64,000 nt of DNA from Paenibacillus thiaminolyticus (GTDB lineage Bacteria; Bacillota; Bacilli; Paenibacillales; Paenibacillaceae): the NCBI RefSeq assembly GCF_007066085.1, contig NZ_CP041405.1, positions 2,170,001 through 2,234,000 on the forward strand. The letters are read 5' to 3'. Every line of letters starts with the position of its first letter. Within the stretch, counting starts at the first letter, position 1. Below are positions 1 through 9,813 of the stretch, one piece after another. The notes below the pieces were generated by a model. It did no database searches, had not been told where the DNA came from, and saw only the letters and a program-made list of their open reading frames with translations. A program made the translations under genes and the position numbers.

Positions 1-14
1 CCACCTCCTAAAAC
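1..14 (-). promoter_or_regulatory. Possible ribosome binding site of a gene outside the window
   Basis: Read on the minus strand, the first bases give AGGAGGTGG, a near-perfect Shine-Dalgarno sequence pointing out of the left edge. This suggests a divergent minus-strand gene whose start codon lies just beyond the window. The gene itself is not visible. The rest of the stretch up to 164 is AT-rich and shows no clear promoter. Confidence 0.35.
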
Positions 15-164
15 AACAGACGAACCAGCTTCGTTTTTGTTTCAGAAATAAATATTTTTCCTTTGTGGATTGATAAAGTAGCATGCACTTCATTATTGAA
101 CATGAAAAAAAGCACATTAGCTTAGTCCCCATTTTTCAGGATATCTAACTATCCTAAGAAAGGA

Positions 165-1559
165 ATGAATGGAGTTATGAAACTCAGAAAATTGGTAAGT
201 TTGATTTTTCTCGCCAGCTTCTTACTTTTCAGTTCAATCATTAGCGCCGCTGAAGATATAGCAGATAAATATGGTTGGATCACCATTAAAGGATCGATTT
301 CAGATATCGCAGAAATCACTCAAAAAAACAATTTTAATAGAATACCCTATCCCTTGGAGTTGACCATCTCCCCTGATAACCTCACCAATAAACTTTTTTT
401 GGAGAACTATGTTGAGAAGCAAAGAATCAAACAAGATTTTCCTGCCATTAAAAAGTTAATCGAAAATGAACCTGCCCAGTACTCAGGCCATTACTATAAT
501 GCGGATAAGGGAACTGTAATCATCCAAATAACAGAGAACTTAGATTTCTTAAAAGCACAAGTTCGGAATTCCGTACAAAACTATGATAAAGTTCAGTTTG
601 AAGTTACAAAATATTCTTGGGCTGAAATTGAAAATGCCAAGGAAATTATTATTCAAAATGTTGAACCAGGTACGGTTAGAGCACTCATCCCCGACGTGAA
701 AAATAACAAGTTAATCATTGCATTCGATGAAGAAGCGCTCATAAATGAAGAAACTGTTTCCTCACTAATATCCCACCCGGAGATGCTTGAATTTACTACC
801 ATGCCTGCTTCAGCACTTATTGCTGAAACAGATGATACGTCTTACGATTCTCCATTTCCAATCGGCTCCAAAATAGGCGGTGACTATGTCAAAAAAAATG
901 AAAATGAATATGAGTACTATATATGTACAACAGGGTACTTTGGAGCTGATCAAAATGATCAAGAAGTCCTAGTCACAGCCGGCCATTGCCAAAACAAGCC
1001 AAGAATAAATACGGAGTGGTATCAACCTACATGGAAAACACCAACCATTGGAAGGTTTACTTTTAGAACCACTTCTGCCGTTGATGGAACGAACGGATAT
1101 ATTAAATTGCACTCAAGTTATAGCGGACGCCCAAGGGTACCGTACCCCTCTTCCTCGAATATGGCAATGATTACAGGGGTTTACACAAGCGATACACCGG
1201 GAGATACAATTTATTTTAGAGGTGCAAATAGCGGAACCACTACATCTGGTACAATTTCATACTCCAATGTTGATATTTATTGGGGAAAAGGTGGATATGG
1301 ATACAAACGTGCCGAGGTTCTTGCCACGGGATATTCTTCTATAGGAGGAGACAGTGGCGGGCCGCTCCTAACAAATTATTCTTATGATAATGATCTTACC
1401 GGATGGACTTTTGATTTGGCTGGAACCCACACAGGAGTGGTAACTCTAACGAGCACCGAAAGCCCTATTCCTCCTGGAACCTATAAAGTATATGAACCCA
1501 TTTGGACAACTTTTAATGATCTAAACCTTACGAGGATAAAAGTTATTGCTAAACCCTGA
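165..1559 (+). CDS. Secreted S1-family (trypsin/streptogrisin-like) serine protease
   Basis: 464-residue predicted secreted peptidase. An N-terminal signal peptide (basic start, then a hydrophobic run to about residue 28) is followed by a pro-region of about 200 residues and a trypsin-fold C-terminal domain. The catalytic triad is visible: His274 in VTAGHC, probable Asp307 in VDGTNGY, and Ser397 in GGDSGGPLL. This is established for S1 peptidases; the substrate is unknown. The start is uncertain: AAGAAAGGA directly abuts the ATG at 165 and lies 12 nt before the in-frame ATG at 177, so the shorter form may be the real one. The gene is clearly richer in A+T than its neighbours, which hints at horizontal origin. 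It appears monocistronic. Confidence 0.85.
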   Translation: MNGVMKLRKLVSLIFLASFLLFSSIISAAEDIADKYGWITIKGSISDIAEITQKNNFNRIPYPLELTISPDNLTNKLFLENYVEKQRIKQDFPAIKKLIENEPAQYSGHYYNADKGTVIIQITENLDFLKAQVRNSVQNYDKVQFEVTKYSWAEIENAKEIIIQNVEPGTVRALIPDVKNNKLIIAFDEEALINEETVSSLISHPEMLEFTTMPASALIAETDDTSYDSPFPIGSKIGGDYVKKNENEYEYYICTTGYFGADQNDQEVLVTAGHCQNKPRINTEWYQPTWKTPTIGRFTFRTTSAVDGTNGYIKLHSSYSGRPRVPYPSSSNMAMITGVYTSDTPGDTIYFRGANSGTTTSGTISYSNVDIYWGKGGYGYKRAEVLATGYSSIGGDSGGPLLTNYSYDNDLTGWTFDLAGTHTGVVTLTSTESPIPPGTYKVYEPIWTTFNDLNLTRIKVIAKP

Positions 1560-1719
1560 ATAGATACACTCCCCTTCTGACCGGATGGGAGAGTGCTGTT
1601 AAGGAGTTTATAGAATAGGCATTTCTCCCTTTTTCACAGAAAAAACCGATCTCCCTTCTCAAAAAACAACAGCGGCAATCGACCGCAAACTATCCTTTTA
1701 TCAGGAAGTGAAATTCCTC

Positions 1720-1750
1720 TTGTTTATTTCCTTTCAGGATGTGATACAAT
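1720..1750 (+). promoter_or_regulatory. Candidate sigma-A promoter of the purine permease
   Basis: TTGTTT (1720-1725) and TACAAT (1745-1750) are separated by 19 nt, slightly long for a sigma-A promoter. The site precedes the permease start by about 40 nt. I do not see the conserved core of a purine riboswitch between them. Confidence 0.4.
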
Positions 1751-1790
1751 AAGCGCAATAGCGGCTTCATGCCGTCTATCTTTCATATTA

Positions 1791-3167
1791 TTGAAAGGGT
1801 TGGGTGAGGGGCTACGATGGAAAGCAGGTATTCGATTGGTCCACCAGGAAAGAAAGAGACCGTCGCATGCAAAGGAGAATGCTTCATCTAATCCAGCTGT
1901 CCGCCTGAATCCAAGCGATTGGCGGCGGGAGCTGTTAGCGGGAACCGTATCTTTTTTTGCGATCGTCTATATTATTATTGTCAATTCATCGATATTGGCG
2001 GATGCCGGGATTCCGCAGGAAGCCGGTATTATCGCTACTGTGCTCGCATCCGCGATCGGCTGCTTCATTATGGGCTGGTGGGGCAAAGCGCCCCTGATCA
2101 TCGCGCCGGGGATGGGCATCAACGCCATGTTCACCTACACGCTCGTTCAGGGCATGGGATTGACGTGGCAGCAGGCGTTGGCCGTCACCGCGATATCCGG
2201 CATTTGCTTCATTGCCATTAGCATGACGTCGCTCGTCGAGAAGCTGAGAACGGCCATTCCAGCTTCATTACAGGAAGCGATCTCGGTCGGAATCGGTCTC
2301 ATGCTCGTCCTCATCGGATTGCAAAAGGGCGGGGTCATCGTATCGGATCGCTCCTCTATTATTGCCGTGCAATCGTTTGCCAATCCAAGCGTGCTCGTTA
2401 CGCTGTTAACCTTGGCGTTGACATGCATTCTGTACATGCGCAAGGTTCCGGGGAATCTGCTGCTGGCGATTATCGGAGGAACGGTGCTCGCCTACCTATT
2501 CGGAGCCGTGCCGACGAATGCGGCGGCCGGGGGCGGAGGCTTTTCCTGGTCCACCTATGGGGATGTGTTCGGGCAGTTGACCGTGAAGGGCTTATCCGTC
2601 ATGACCTTGATTGTCGCCGTCTTCTCGCTGACGCTTGTCATCGTGTTCGAGAGCGTCGGACTGATTAACGCACAGTTGAACATGAGCGGCAGACAGGAGC
2701 GCTTCCAGCGCGTCGTGCAGGCCAATGCGGCCACCGTCTTTCTGAGCGGCATCCTTGGCACGAGTCCAACCGTCTCGACCGTGGAAGCGGCAGCCGGCAT
2801 CTCGTCCGGAGGAAGAACGGGCTGGACCTCGATCGTAACGGGCGTGCTGTTCCTGTTGACATTCATTGCGATGCCGGTCATCACGCTCGTTCCGGATCCG
2901 GCGGTAGCGCCGATCCTGATCTTCATTGGCGGATTGATGATGCCCGCCGTCCGGAATATTTCCTTCGAACGGCTGGAGGAAGGCCTTCCCGCCTTCTTCA
3001 TCATCGCGTTCATTCCGCTGATGCACAGTATCGTAGACGGAATCGCGATTGGCTTCATCAGCTATGCGCTGTTCCACCTCGCGGTTGGCAAAGGGCGCCA
3101 AGTCAAGCCCCTGTTCTATATCATTTCGCTCCTGTTCGTCATGCATTTTGTGCTGCAGACGATATAA
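1791..3167 (+). CDS. NCS2-family purine permease (guanine/hypoxanthine type)
   Basis: Membrane transporter of about 450 residues with a dozen or more hydrophobic segments. The region RRELLAGTVSFFAIVYI near residue 45, followed by VNSSILADAGIP, matches the AzgA-like branch of NCS2 transporters (proton-coupled uptake of guanine, hypoxanthine or adenine). GTSPTVSTVEAAAGISSGG around residue 325 is the conserved half-helix region of the family. The start is not secure: the frame has a TTG at 1791 and further TTGs at 1800 and about 1836 but no ATG before the first membrane helix, and none has an excellent ribosome binding site. The first 40 residues may be partly untranslated. The exact substrate cannot be read from sequence. 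Confidence 0.8.
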   Translation: MKGLGEGLRWKAGIRLVHQERKRPSHAKENASSNPAVRLNPSDWRRELLAGTVSFFAIVYIIIVNSSILADAGIPQEAGIIATVLASAIGCFIMGWWGKAPLIIAPGMGINAMFTYTLVQGMGLTWQQALAVTAISGICFIAISMTSLVEKLRTAIPASLQEAISVGIGLMLVLIGLQKGGVIVSDRSSIIAVQSFANPSVLVTLLTLALTCILYMRKVPGNLLLAIIGGTVLAYLFGAVPTNAAAGGGGFSWSTYGDVFGQLTVKGLSVMTLIVAVFSLTLVIVFESVGLINAQLNMSGRQERFQRVVQANAATVFLSGILGTSPTVSTVEAAAGISSGGRTGWTSIVTGVLFLLTFIAMPVITLVPDPAVAPILIFIGGLMMPAVRNISFERLEEGLPAFFIIAFIPLMHSIVDGIAIGFISYALFHLAVGKGRQVKPLFYIISLLFVMHFVLQTI

Positions 3168-3182
3168 GCGAAGCAATGGCAG

Positions 3183-3222
3183 AAGCCCGCTTCGGACGCA
3201 TCGGCGTTCGGGCGGGCTTTGT
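3183..3222 (+). terminator. Rho-independent terminator after the permease
   Basis: AAGCCCGC (3183-3190) pairs with GCGGGCTT (3212-3219), followed by a short T-containing tract. It lies 16 nt beyond the permease stop codon. Confidence 0.7.
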
Positions 3223-3308
3223 GGGTTCCTCCGCGAGCAACGGGAGAGCATCGGTATCGGCAAGTATAGTCCCATCCGGAGCCATACGTCCCCATTGGCC
3301 GCTTGCAG

Positions 3309-4672
3309 TCAAGCTTGGATGGCCGCTTTACCGCCTTGACGACGCTTTGCTTCGAGATCCTGGATCATGCGCTGCTCGACATTTTCCAGTCGGTAGAACA
3401 AAAGCATTCCGGCGAACAGCATGAAGCAGATGAACGGGATCCAGACGAAATTGAACTGAATGGCTGCCAGTCCGGATGCCGCCTGCTCCTGGTTCGGCAC
3501 ATAATGGCCGATCGCCAGAACCCATGCCGCCAAAGCGCCGCCGAATCCCATGCCGAATTTGACCCCGAAGGAGCTTGAGGCAGTCAGCAGCCCTTGAGCT
3601 CTGACGCTGGATCTCCATTCGCCATAATCGACGGTATCGGCCAGCATCGTATACATAAGGCCTGCGGCCAAGCCGAGGCCGACATTGCCGGCAACGAGAG
3701 CCCCAACCAGCTTCGGGATCGAGCTTGCCAGCGCTGCCCCGTACATGGCGAGTTAACTGAAGGCGGCCACCGTCAGCCCAAGCAGGGCCGTATTGCGCTT
3801 GCCGACCCGTTTCGCCAGCATCGGTATCGCGCGATGCCGGCCATGAGCAGCACATTCAAGCCATTCACGAGCGGAACAAGTTCTTCGCGGCCAAGATTGT
3901 ATTTCAGGAAAAAGACGGTCGATTGCCCCTTGCTCGTGAACGCGATCCAAAAGAATACGTTCAGGAAGAGCAGCAGCCACCACGGTACATTGCCCTTCAA
4001 CGCCTTGACACCCTCCTTGAACGGAACGACCTGGCTTCCGCTGGCCGTCTGGACCCGATCGCGCGTATTCGCGAACGTAATGAAGAACAAGACGACGGAA
4101 TCAAGGTAAACAGCACCATTGTCCATAACCCCCCTTAATGCTGATTGCCTTTACCGAATACGGCTACTAACGGCAGCGTGCCGATGCTTACAATGATCCC
4201 TCCCAATTGGCCGAGAATCATCCGCACGGAATTGACAGCCGTACGTTCCTGCGAATTGCTCGTCATGCTCGGCAAGAGCGAGGTCAGCGGCAGATTGATT
4301 CCCGCATACAAAAATGCCAAGTGCAATATAAGTGATGTAAGCGCACACAATTTTGTCGGTATCTCCTATATCCGGTGTCATGAACGTCAGCACGGCAACG
4401 ATGGCAAAGGGCAGCGCCAGCCAGAGGAAATAAGGCCTTGATTTGCCCCACCTCGTGTTGGTGCGGTCAATCAGCACGCCGAAAATCGGGCTGTCGAACG
4501 CATCGATAATCCGCGCCACCAGGAACAGGGTCCCGACCGCCGCCACATTCAATCCGTACACATCCGTATAGTAGAGCATGAAATACATCGTAATCATTTG
4601 AAAGATAAGGTTGGATGCCGTATCTCCCAGGCCGTAGCTGATTCGCTCTTTCCATGACACTTGATTGCTCAT
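3309..4672 (-). pseudogene. Decayed GPH-family (melibiose-type) sugar:cation symporter
   Basis: Fragments in different minus-strand frames together reconstitute a GPH transporter of about 450 residues (start ATG at 4672, end at 3309). The N-terminal 110 residues (YGLGDTASNLIFQ, IDRTNTRWGKSRPYF) are typical. Lesions that I can place: one extra T in a T5 run near 4312; a shift plus stop around 4126-4140; a further shift near 4095; a missing base near 3833; and an in-frame TAA at 3753-3755 where the family has Gln. The nonsense codon cannot be explained by a homopolymer sequencing error, which favours real decay. It was probably a sugar importer; the substrate is unknown. Confidence 0.8.
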
Positions 4673-4747
4673 AAGCTGTACCCCTCATTTGTACGTGCCG
4701 CGCTGCCTGTCATGAACCGGATTCCATAACGTCGGTGAAGCTCATTC

Positions 4748-4782
4748 GCTCCCGCCCTCGTTTGTCAGCAGAAGGCGGGAGC
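4748..4782. terminator. GC-rich inverted repeat, possible terminator
   Basis: GCTCCCGCC (4748-4756) and GGCGGGAGC (4774-4782) form a perfect 9-bp stem between the lysozyme and symporter pseudogenes. A T tract follows only weakly on the plus side, so its role as a terminator is uncertain. Confidence 0.4.
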
Positions 4783-4830
4783 CTGCAGTTTTAATTCAAC
4801 ATGACTTCCTTGCCCGTAACAGCCTCCTTT

Positions 4831-5597
4831 TTATATTCTTTTGAGAATTCTGTTGGCTATAACTGCTGCCTCTGCTCGGGTGAGGGGCTCGTTCGGAGTA
4901 AAACCACCATGACTCCGTCCACTCATGATTCCTGCTTCCATAACTTCCTTTATTGCCTGTTCTGCCCAATGTCCCTGGATATCTGAACTCTTCACAAAGT
5001 CAGCCTCCATTACATTCCTATCAACATTTCGACGAATTCCATTTACACGTCCGGTCTCGGTAAATTGGAAGACGGACCAGCGATTCCACGTATCATTACG
5101 AAGGGGTTGCTGAACACCATAGTGAGCTATCCATAGAGAGATATTGTCCAAGTTCGGGTCCACAATATGTCCTTACAAAACTTGCACCGGTGTATAACAT
5201 TACATTATGACCTGTTATTTTTTTGACTTCTTTTAACCACTCAACTGCCCATCTAGTAAGAGCCGTTTGTCCTAATTTTGAAGCTGCCCCTTCAAGATCT
5301 AACCCATGCGGTAATTCAGCTTTTACTCCGTTTATCGTTTTGGCAAAGGAAGCTGTCTCTGATGCCGCACTATTTCCCGTTTCTGGCCGAGCATAATGGT
5401 AAAGTCCTACTTGTAACCCGGCCCGATTTGCACCATCAGCATTTGCTATAAATTTCGGATCAGTGTATCCGACTCCTTTCGGAAGCTTTTATGAATACAA
5501 ACTTAATTCCAGAAGATATTACGGCTTTCCAGTCAATGCTACCAATGTGATGAGAAACGTCGATGCCTACAAGGTTAGAATCACTACGTTTTTGCAT
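4831..5597 (-). pseudogene. Frameshifted GH25 muramidase with C-terminal SLH domain (tailocin lysis gene)
   Basis: Joining three frames gives a GH25 lysozyme: NLVGIDVSHHIGSIDW at the N-terminus, then KASEGVGYTDPKF, GLYHYARPE, LDLEG and SLWIAHYGV, followed by one SLH domain (DIQGHWAEQAIKEVMEAG). Two single-base lesions are visible: an extra A in the codon after KASE (near 5493) and an extra T near 5164 before VDPNLD. The start is also doubtful. The ATG at 5597 lacks a close ribosome binding site, whereas a GGAGG sits before a TTG that would need a third frame change. GH25 enzymes cleave the MurNAc-GlcNAc backbone. As it stands, the lysis enzyme downstream of tail operon A appears inactive. No holin is recognisable nearby. 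Confidence 0.8.
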
Positions 5598-5637
5598 GGT
5601 TTGTTCTGCTCAAAATTAAAATCCTCCAGCGAGGGCA

Positions 5638-5669
5638 TAAAAATAGCGCCTGCTCTCTGGCGAGGCGCT
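5638..5669 (-). terminator. Terminator at the end of tail operon A
   Basis: On the minus strand AGCGCC (from 5669) and GGCGCT (to 5645) form a stem whose base overlaps the xkdX stop codon, followed by TATTTTTATG. It would end the operon A transcript and separate it from the lysozyme pseudogene. Confidence 0.6.
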
Positions 5670-5806
5670 TATTGCTTCGTTTCTTCGATGATTTCCCGAC
5701 ACTCTTCAGCCGAAATGTACTTAGGAACATACGAGTGAAGCTTATCTTCATCAGCAAATCCCTTGCGCCAGCAGTCCATAAGAAATGCGAAAAATAGGCT
5801 CTTCAT
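5669..5806 (-). CDS. xkdX: XkdX-family small tail-operon protein (operon A)
   Basis: 45-residue protein beginning MKSLFFAFLMDCWRKGF and ending with YVPKYISAEECREIIEETKQ. Both the size and the last position after the fibre genes are typical of the XkdX family of PBSX-like elements, whose function is unknown. The ATG overlaps the preceding stop codon in a TAATG junction, so translation is probably coupled. Operon B has a counterpart at 19611-19751. Confidence 0.75.
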   Translation of the reverse strand: MKSLFFAFLMDCWRKGFADEDKLHSYVPKYISAEECREIIEETKQ

Positions 5807-6144
5807 TAAGCGTCACCTCCTGCGTCCATCATACCCATTAAAGCCAACTGCATTGCATCAAGCTGCTTTCGTAGCTCTTCATTTTCTGCCTTCAATTGTT
5901 CAATCGGCCCGGGCTCGTGCTGACGTTCCCGCTCGGAGTTGTAGGCCTCTTTGTATTCGGCCTCCGTGACAAGGAGGATATCCTCATGTTTCGGAATATC
6001 TTCCTGCTCTGTTATGACATAGAAATCTCTTGTTCCTGAAGGGTACACCTGAGACCCGGGTACGAAGCTGTCGATATCTAGTCCTTTGTAATCGTACACG
6101 CCTCCGCGTTCTCCAACAACATTTACAATCCTTATACCAATCAT
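5806..6144 (-). CDS. Fibre-associated protein with C-terminal coiled coil (operon A)
   Basis: 112 residues of unknown function located between the long fibre gene and xkdX. The first 70 residues are a compact acidic domain. The last 40 (about residues 78-105, EQLKAENEELRKQLDAM) form a clear heptad coiled coil. Position and architecture fit a fibre chaperone or tail-tip accessory factor such as XkdW, but this is inference. The operon B protein at 19748-20308 holds the same place and also ends in a predicted coiled coil. The start has a GGAGG 7-8 nt upstream. Confidence 0.65.
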   Translation of the reverse strand: MIGIRIVNVVGERGGVYDYKGLDIDSFVPGSQVYPSGTRDFYVITEQEDIPKHEDILLVTEAEYKEAYNSERERQHEPGPIEQLKAENEELRKQLDAMQLALMGMMDAGGDA

Positions 6145-6156
6145 GTTATTTCCTCC

Positions 6157-9100
6157 TTATTGTCTGTATGCGTATGCCGCCAATAATTGTGTGTAATAGT
6201 AATCACTTACATAATTTGATTGTACCTCTTGCCACCCATTAGCCAAAGTCCAACGAATGCACAAAACACTACCATTGAGTTGGTACAGCGCCGTGTTAGG
6301 GTCAATAAAATAGCCGCCCTTAAAATTTCCTGAGGCCGTCTCTTGGACTGTGGAAGTAAATGCCTTGTTGAAGTTGCTGTCGTATATTGTAGCTCTGAAT
6401 GCAGTGCCGCCTTGCCACTCAAACGAAGATAGGTAGTAAGTACCACCAATTTCTGTAATGTCGAAAGTGTATGGTAACGTCACAGACACCGGTGGCTGCA
6501 CGCTAGACACCAAGGTCCCTGAAGAATTACGTATGCGAACTCGCGTTGTTGTAATGGAATCTGGCCGGATAGCGTAAGCATATTTTCCCGGTTTCGCTAA
6601 CCCAACACCGCCTCGGAACGTATCATACATGTACGCTCCGCTTTCAATAGTTTGCTGTGACAAACGCACCCCTGAAGGGCTTATTTCTCGTAAAACATAG
6701 TCATAATTATTCCCACCCTTGGTCGAAACTGCTATACCGACAGCATTCCCATCCTTGTTAAAGTGGAACGAACCGGAAATTGCATCGAATGGTGTGGGCC
6801 CAGAGAAGTTTCCTGAAAAATTGTCAAAGAATTGTTTAGTCAAGCCTGTGCTACCTGAAGCACCTTGGTTAGCGCGAATAGCTGCCGCTAACTCGTCGAA
6901 AGTATTGTTCGCGGAGACTGGCCCACCTCCCATGTCGTTGATGGCCCCCGCGACTTTCCCTTTCCCATCAACGACAGATTGCTTTAAATCGTCAATATCC
7001 CTGCTATCAGCTACTTTATACCAAGGCGTCCAATGGTTGTTGTAGTAGCTCCGCTTATACTGCGCAGCTAAGTTACCATCTCCCGGATTCGATCTATAGT
7101 TGTAAAACACTTGGGTAACTCCAGCATGCCGGAACACCTGAAGTGCAAAAGCATCGGCCAAAGGCACGTTTTTCATTGTTTGGACAGTCACGTTTGCTGG
7201 GCAATAATAAAGCCCCTCTCCAGTAACGGCGTTTAAGTCTGTTCCTTCACCTAGATATACCGCCTGTCTATATGCAGCAATCCCATTTATATTCACGCCT
7301 TGGGCACCATACAAGTTCAGCGAGCCTTTTTCACTGACAACGGACACCCTGTCCGGGTTAGAAGCGTCCCCGACACCGAAGTACCCTTTTCGTTCATTCC
7401 CAACATACCATTCGCCAAACGAAGATGTCGTGCCTTTTAGCTGCAAATGTGGGCCATCATTTTTGGACATTGACAGCATTCCTTCAATGACAGAATCCCC
7501 ATTCTTAACTACAGCATTTTTCTTCAAGTCATCAAACTCATCCTTGGCCGCAGCCCCAACATCCGCCGCAGTCATTGCTACCTCGCCGGAAATGGAAATC
7601 TCAGACTCAAGCAAGCTAACCGCTCGAACTAGAGCCGACACAGTCCCACGCAGGTTCGCCGCCACGGTGCCGCTGATTGGAGCCGGAATCGTTGGATCGA
7701 GCATCGTATAAGTGACGTGGTAGACTGCGGTTGGGTCGAAATACGAATGTTCTAAGAACACTCTGTCTAAACCATACGCGTCAATATCCACATGCGTCCA
7801 ATTACTATCAATAGCGTTGTTTGCATAAATGGCGATTTTCTTGGCCTTGTGTTGTAAATAAGACGCAGGAAAGTTGATGTGGTTGACGAGATAATACAAA
7901 CCTGCGTGATTCACCGGGTTCGCCCGTTCCCGAATGACAATACCGCTGCCGACCTCGACCATGTTCGATCCTGCGCACAGAGTCGCGCCTAGTTCATAAT
8001 TCCGGACGGGTTCGACGGTTGGCTTCACCTTCAGGTATTGGAGGCGGTATGGAGTCCAAGAACGGTGCTTAACATATACATCTGTGTTTTTTAAACTTGG
8101 TATCTCGTTCGGCACGCCCGGGCCCTTATACACCCCGTTATAAAAATTTCCGTTAAAACTATCAAGCGGTGTCCAAGCTTTGATCAACCCATCTGATCGA
8201 TTATAGGTACCGGTTCCGTCAAGGTTTGTACTTGGGTCGTACATCTTCCAACCCAAGAAATACGCCTTTATCTCATCTTGCGTCGGATTGTAATCCTGCC
8301 CCCATCCGCTGTCTGTGTTGGATATGGACACGTAAAGATTGTTATACGCGGCATCCCCCATCTGCCAACAACCACCACTAGTCCACCCACTCACGCCAGC
8401 TAAATCATTAGTCAGTGTCACGCCCTTGTAATCGACCATAATACCTTGCGGAACTGTTTTAATCGCAGGTGGAAGTCCTGTAACTGTTACGATTTTAAAG
8501 TCACTCTTAACGGTTCCGTTTAATTTCCAGTCCAACGCTCCATCCAGCGTGATCTTCTTCCACGCCCCCAGTACATACGGTAGCCCATCGTCTCCCATCA
8601 ATAGCGTATCGGGATTGCTGCCGTCTACTGGATGAGCGGCCAGCTCCGCCTCGAAGGCGATCATGCTGCGCTGCTGCGGAGCGAAGGGCCTCGGTTCGGT
8701 GCCGATGGTGAGCATCGGGTTTTTGAACGTGAAGTTGCCTATACTTGGCGTCTCACTTCCTATTAAAAAATTTGACACGTATACTCTAATCGTATTTCTA
8801 TCTCCACTATTAAACTTTGCCGAAGTAGCAGCCGTATTATCTACTATTATTGCTCCATCTGCACCACCAGTAACCGACATTGTAGCCCCGTTTTGGTCGA
8901 TACTTAATATATAGTCAGTATTAGGCGAAGTCGGAATATCGCACCAAAGTGCTGTAACCTCGTTCGTCGTAGGGGTTAATTCAGCTTCATACGGTGATGT
9001 CACTTTTACAACGCCTTGTGGCGACCACTCATAAAACGGCGGAAGCAGATTGCCTCCCGTCACGATGGCATATGGGTTCTTGACGTTGGTCATGCTGTCT

Positions 9101-9813
9101 ACGTATGGATAGCGTTCGGCAACCTGAGCAAACTTCATCTTTCCAATAGCTTCATACTCGGCCTGTGAAATCTCGTAGATTCCGAATGCGCCGATCCGGA
9201 ATTCTGCGCCTGCTGTCCCTTCTCCACGGAAGTAAAAAACAAGCTTTTCCTGTGTCTCAAGGCGATCCGGGGAAATATCAATGTATCGATATTGCATCCC
9301 TTTCCCCTTTTTGACATTTCCCGATTTGCGGATCGTATAGTATCCAGTGCTTTTCCATTCCGCAAGGGAGAAATAAACAGGTTCATCACACGAAATGTTG
9401 TCCAGGTACGCTACCGCCACATAATGCTTCGAGCGGTCAATGTTCAGTTCGTACCTGGCGCCAAAGTGCCCCGGGCTGTCTGCCGCACGATCACATACGA
9501 TCTTCTGGACTTTCGTTCCGACGGGAGTAGATGCGGGAATGATCTCCCCGGTCCCGAAAAAGGTGAATAGCGGCGATGTCCGATAGTCAAAGTTACCTTC
9601 TCTACCGGACAAATTCATGAGTGTCCGTCCCTTCACCTCCCCCATCCGGAACGGCGTGTCTTGTTCGACCTCCACCACCTGGAGGCCGGGGTTCAGCGTT
9701 AGCGGCTGGTGGGCAGGAACATGGGCGTCCTTCAGACCCTGCTCAATGCGGTTCATGTCCTTCTCGGTGACGAGGTCGTCGTATTTCCAGTCCGTCTTTG
9801 CCTCGTATGGCAT
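6157..9813 (-). CDS. Long tail fibre / receptor-binding protein with pyocin-knob-like region (operon A)
   Basis: 1218 residues. The N-terminus (DLVTEKDMNRIEQGLKDAH) is the usual baseplate-attachment start of firmicute fibres. Residues of about 40-250 are nearly the same as in the operon B fibre (FDYRTSPLFTFFGTGEI, YELNIDRSKHYVAVAYLDN). A variable middle is followed by shared segments (GSNPDTLLMGDDGLPYVL, QDEIKAYFLGWKMYD). From about residue 860 comes a region resembling pyocin-knob carbohydrate-binding domains (TGEGLYYCPANVTV to HWTPWYKV), then a unique C-terminus rich in Tyr and Gly. It is the predicted specificity determinant of tail A. The start at 9813 directly abuts the upstream gene. 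Confidence 0.85.
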   Translation of the reverse strand: MPYEAKTDWKYDDLVTEKDMNRIEQGLKDAHVPAHQPLTLNPGLQVVEVEQDTPFRMGEVKGRTLMNLSGREGNFDYRTSPLFTFFGTGEIIPASTPVGTKVQKIVCDRAADSPGHFGARYELNIDRSKHYVAVAYLDNISCDEPVYFSLAEWKSTGYYTIRKSGNVKKGKGMQYRYIDISPDRLETQEKLVFYFRGEGTAGAEFRIGAFGIYEISQAEYEAIGKMKFAQVAERYPYVDSMTNVKNPYAIVTGGNLLPPFYEWSPQGVVKVTSPYEAELTPTTNEVTALWCDIPTSPNTDYILSIDQNGATMSVTGGADGAIIVDNTAATSAKFNSGDRNTIRVYVSNFLIGSETPSIGNFTFKNPMLTIGTEPRPFAPQQRSMIAFEAELAAHPVDGSNPDTLLMGDDGLPYVLGAWKKITLDGALDWKLNGTVKSDFKIVTVTGLPPAIKTVPQGIMVDYKGVTLTNDLAGVSGWTSGGCWQMGDAAYNNLYVSISNTDSGWGQDYNPTQDEIKAYFLGWKMYDPSTNLDGTGTYNRSDGLIKAWTPLDSFNGNFYNGVYKGPGVPNEIPSLKNTDVYVKHRSWTPYRLQYLKVKPTVEPVRNYELGATLCAGSNMVEVGSGIVIRERANPVNHAGLYYLVNHINFPASYLQHKAKKIAIYANNAIDSNWTHVDIDAYGLDRVFLEHSYFDPTAVYHVTYTMLDPTIPAPISGTVAANLRGTVSALVRAVSLLESEISISGEVAMTAADVGAAAKDEFDDLKKNAVVKNGDSVIEGMLSMSKNDGPHLQLKGTTSSFGEWYVGNERKGYFGVGDASNPDRVSVVSEKGSLNLYGAQGVNINGIAAYRQAVYLGEGTDLNAVTGEGLYYCPANVTVQTMKNVPLADAFALQVFRHAGVTQVFYNYRSNPGDGNLAAQYKRSYYNNHWTPWYKVADSRDIDDLKQSVVDGKGKVAGAINDMGGGPVSANNTFDELAAAIRANQGASGSTGLTKQFFDNFSGNFSGPTPFDAISGSFHFNKDGNAVGIAVSTKGGNNYDYVLREISPSGVRLSQQTIESGAYMYDTFRGGVGLAKPGKYAYAIRPDSITTTRVRIRNSSGTLVSSVQPPVSVTLPYTFDITEIGGTYYLSSFEWQGGTAFRATIYDSNFNKAFTSTVQETASGNFKGGYFIDPNTALYQLNGSVLCIRWTLANGWQEVQSNYVSDYYYTQLLAAYAYRQ

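Noticed and set aside
1640..1790. Purine riboswitch upstream of the NCS2 permease
   Set aside because: I looked for the conserved aptamer loops and three-way junction and did not find them; only a weak promoter is visible.
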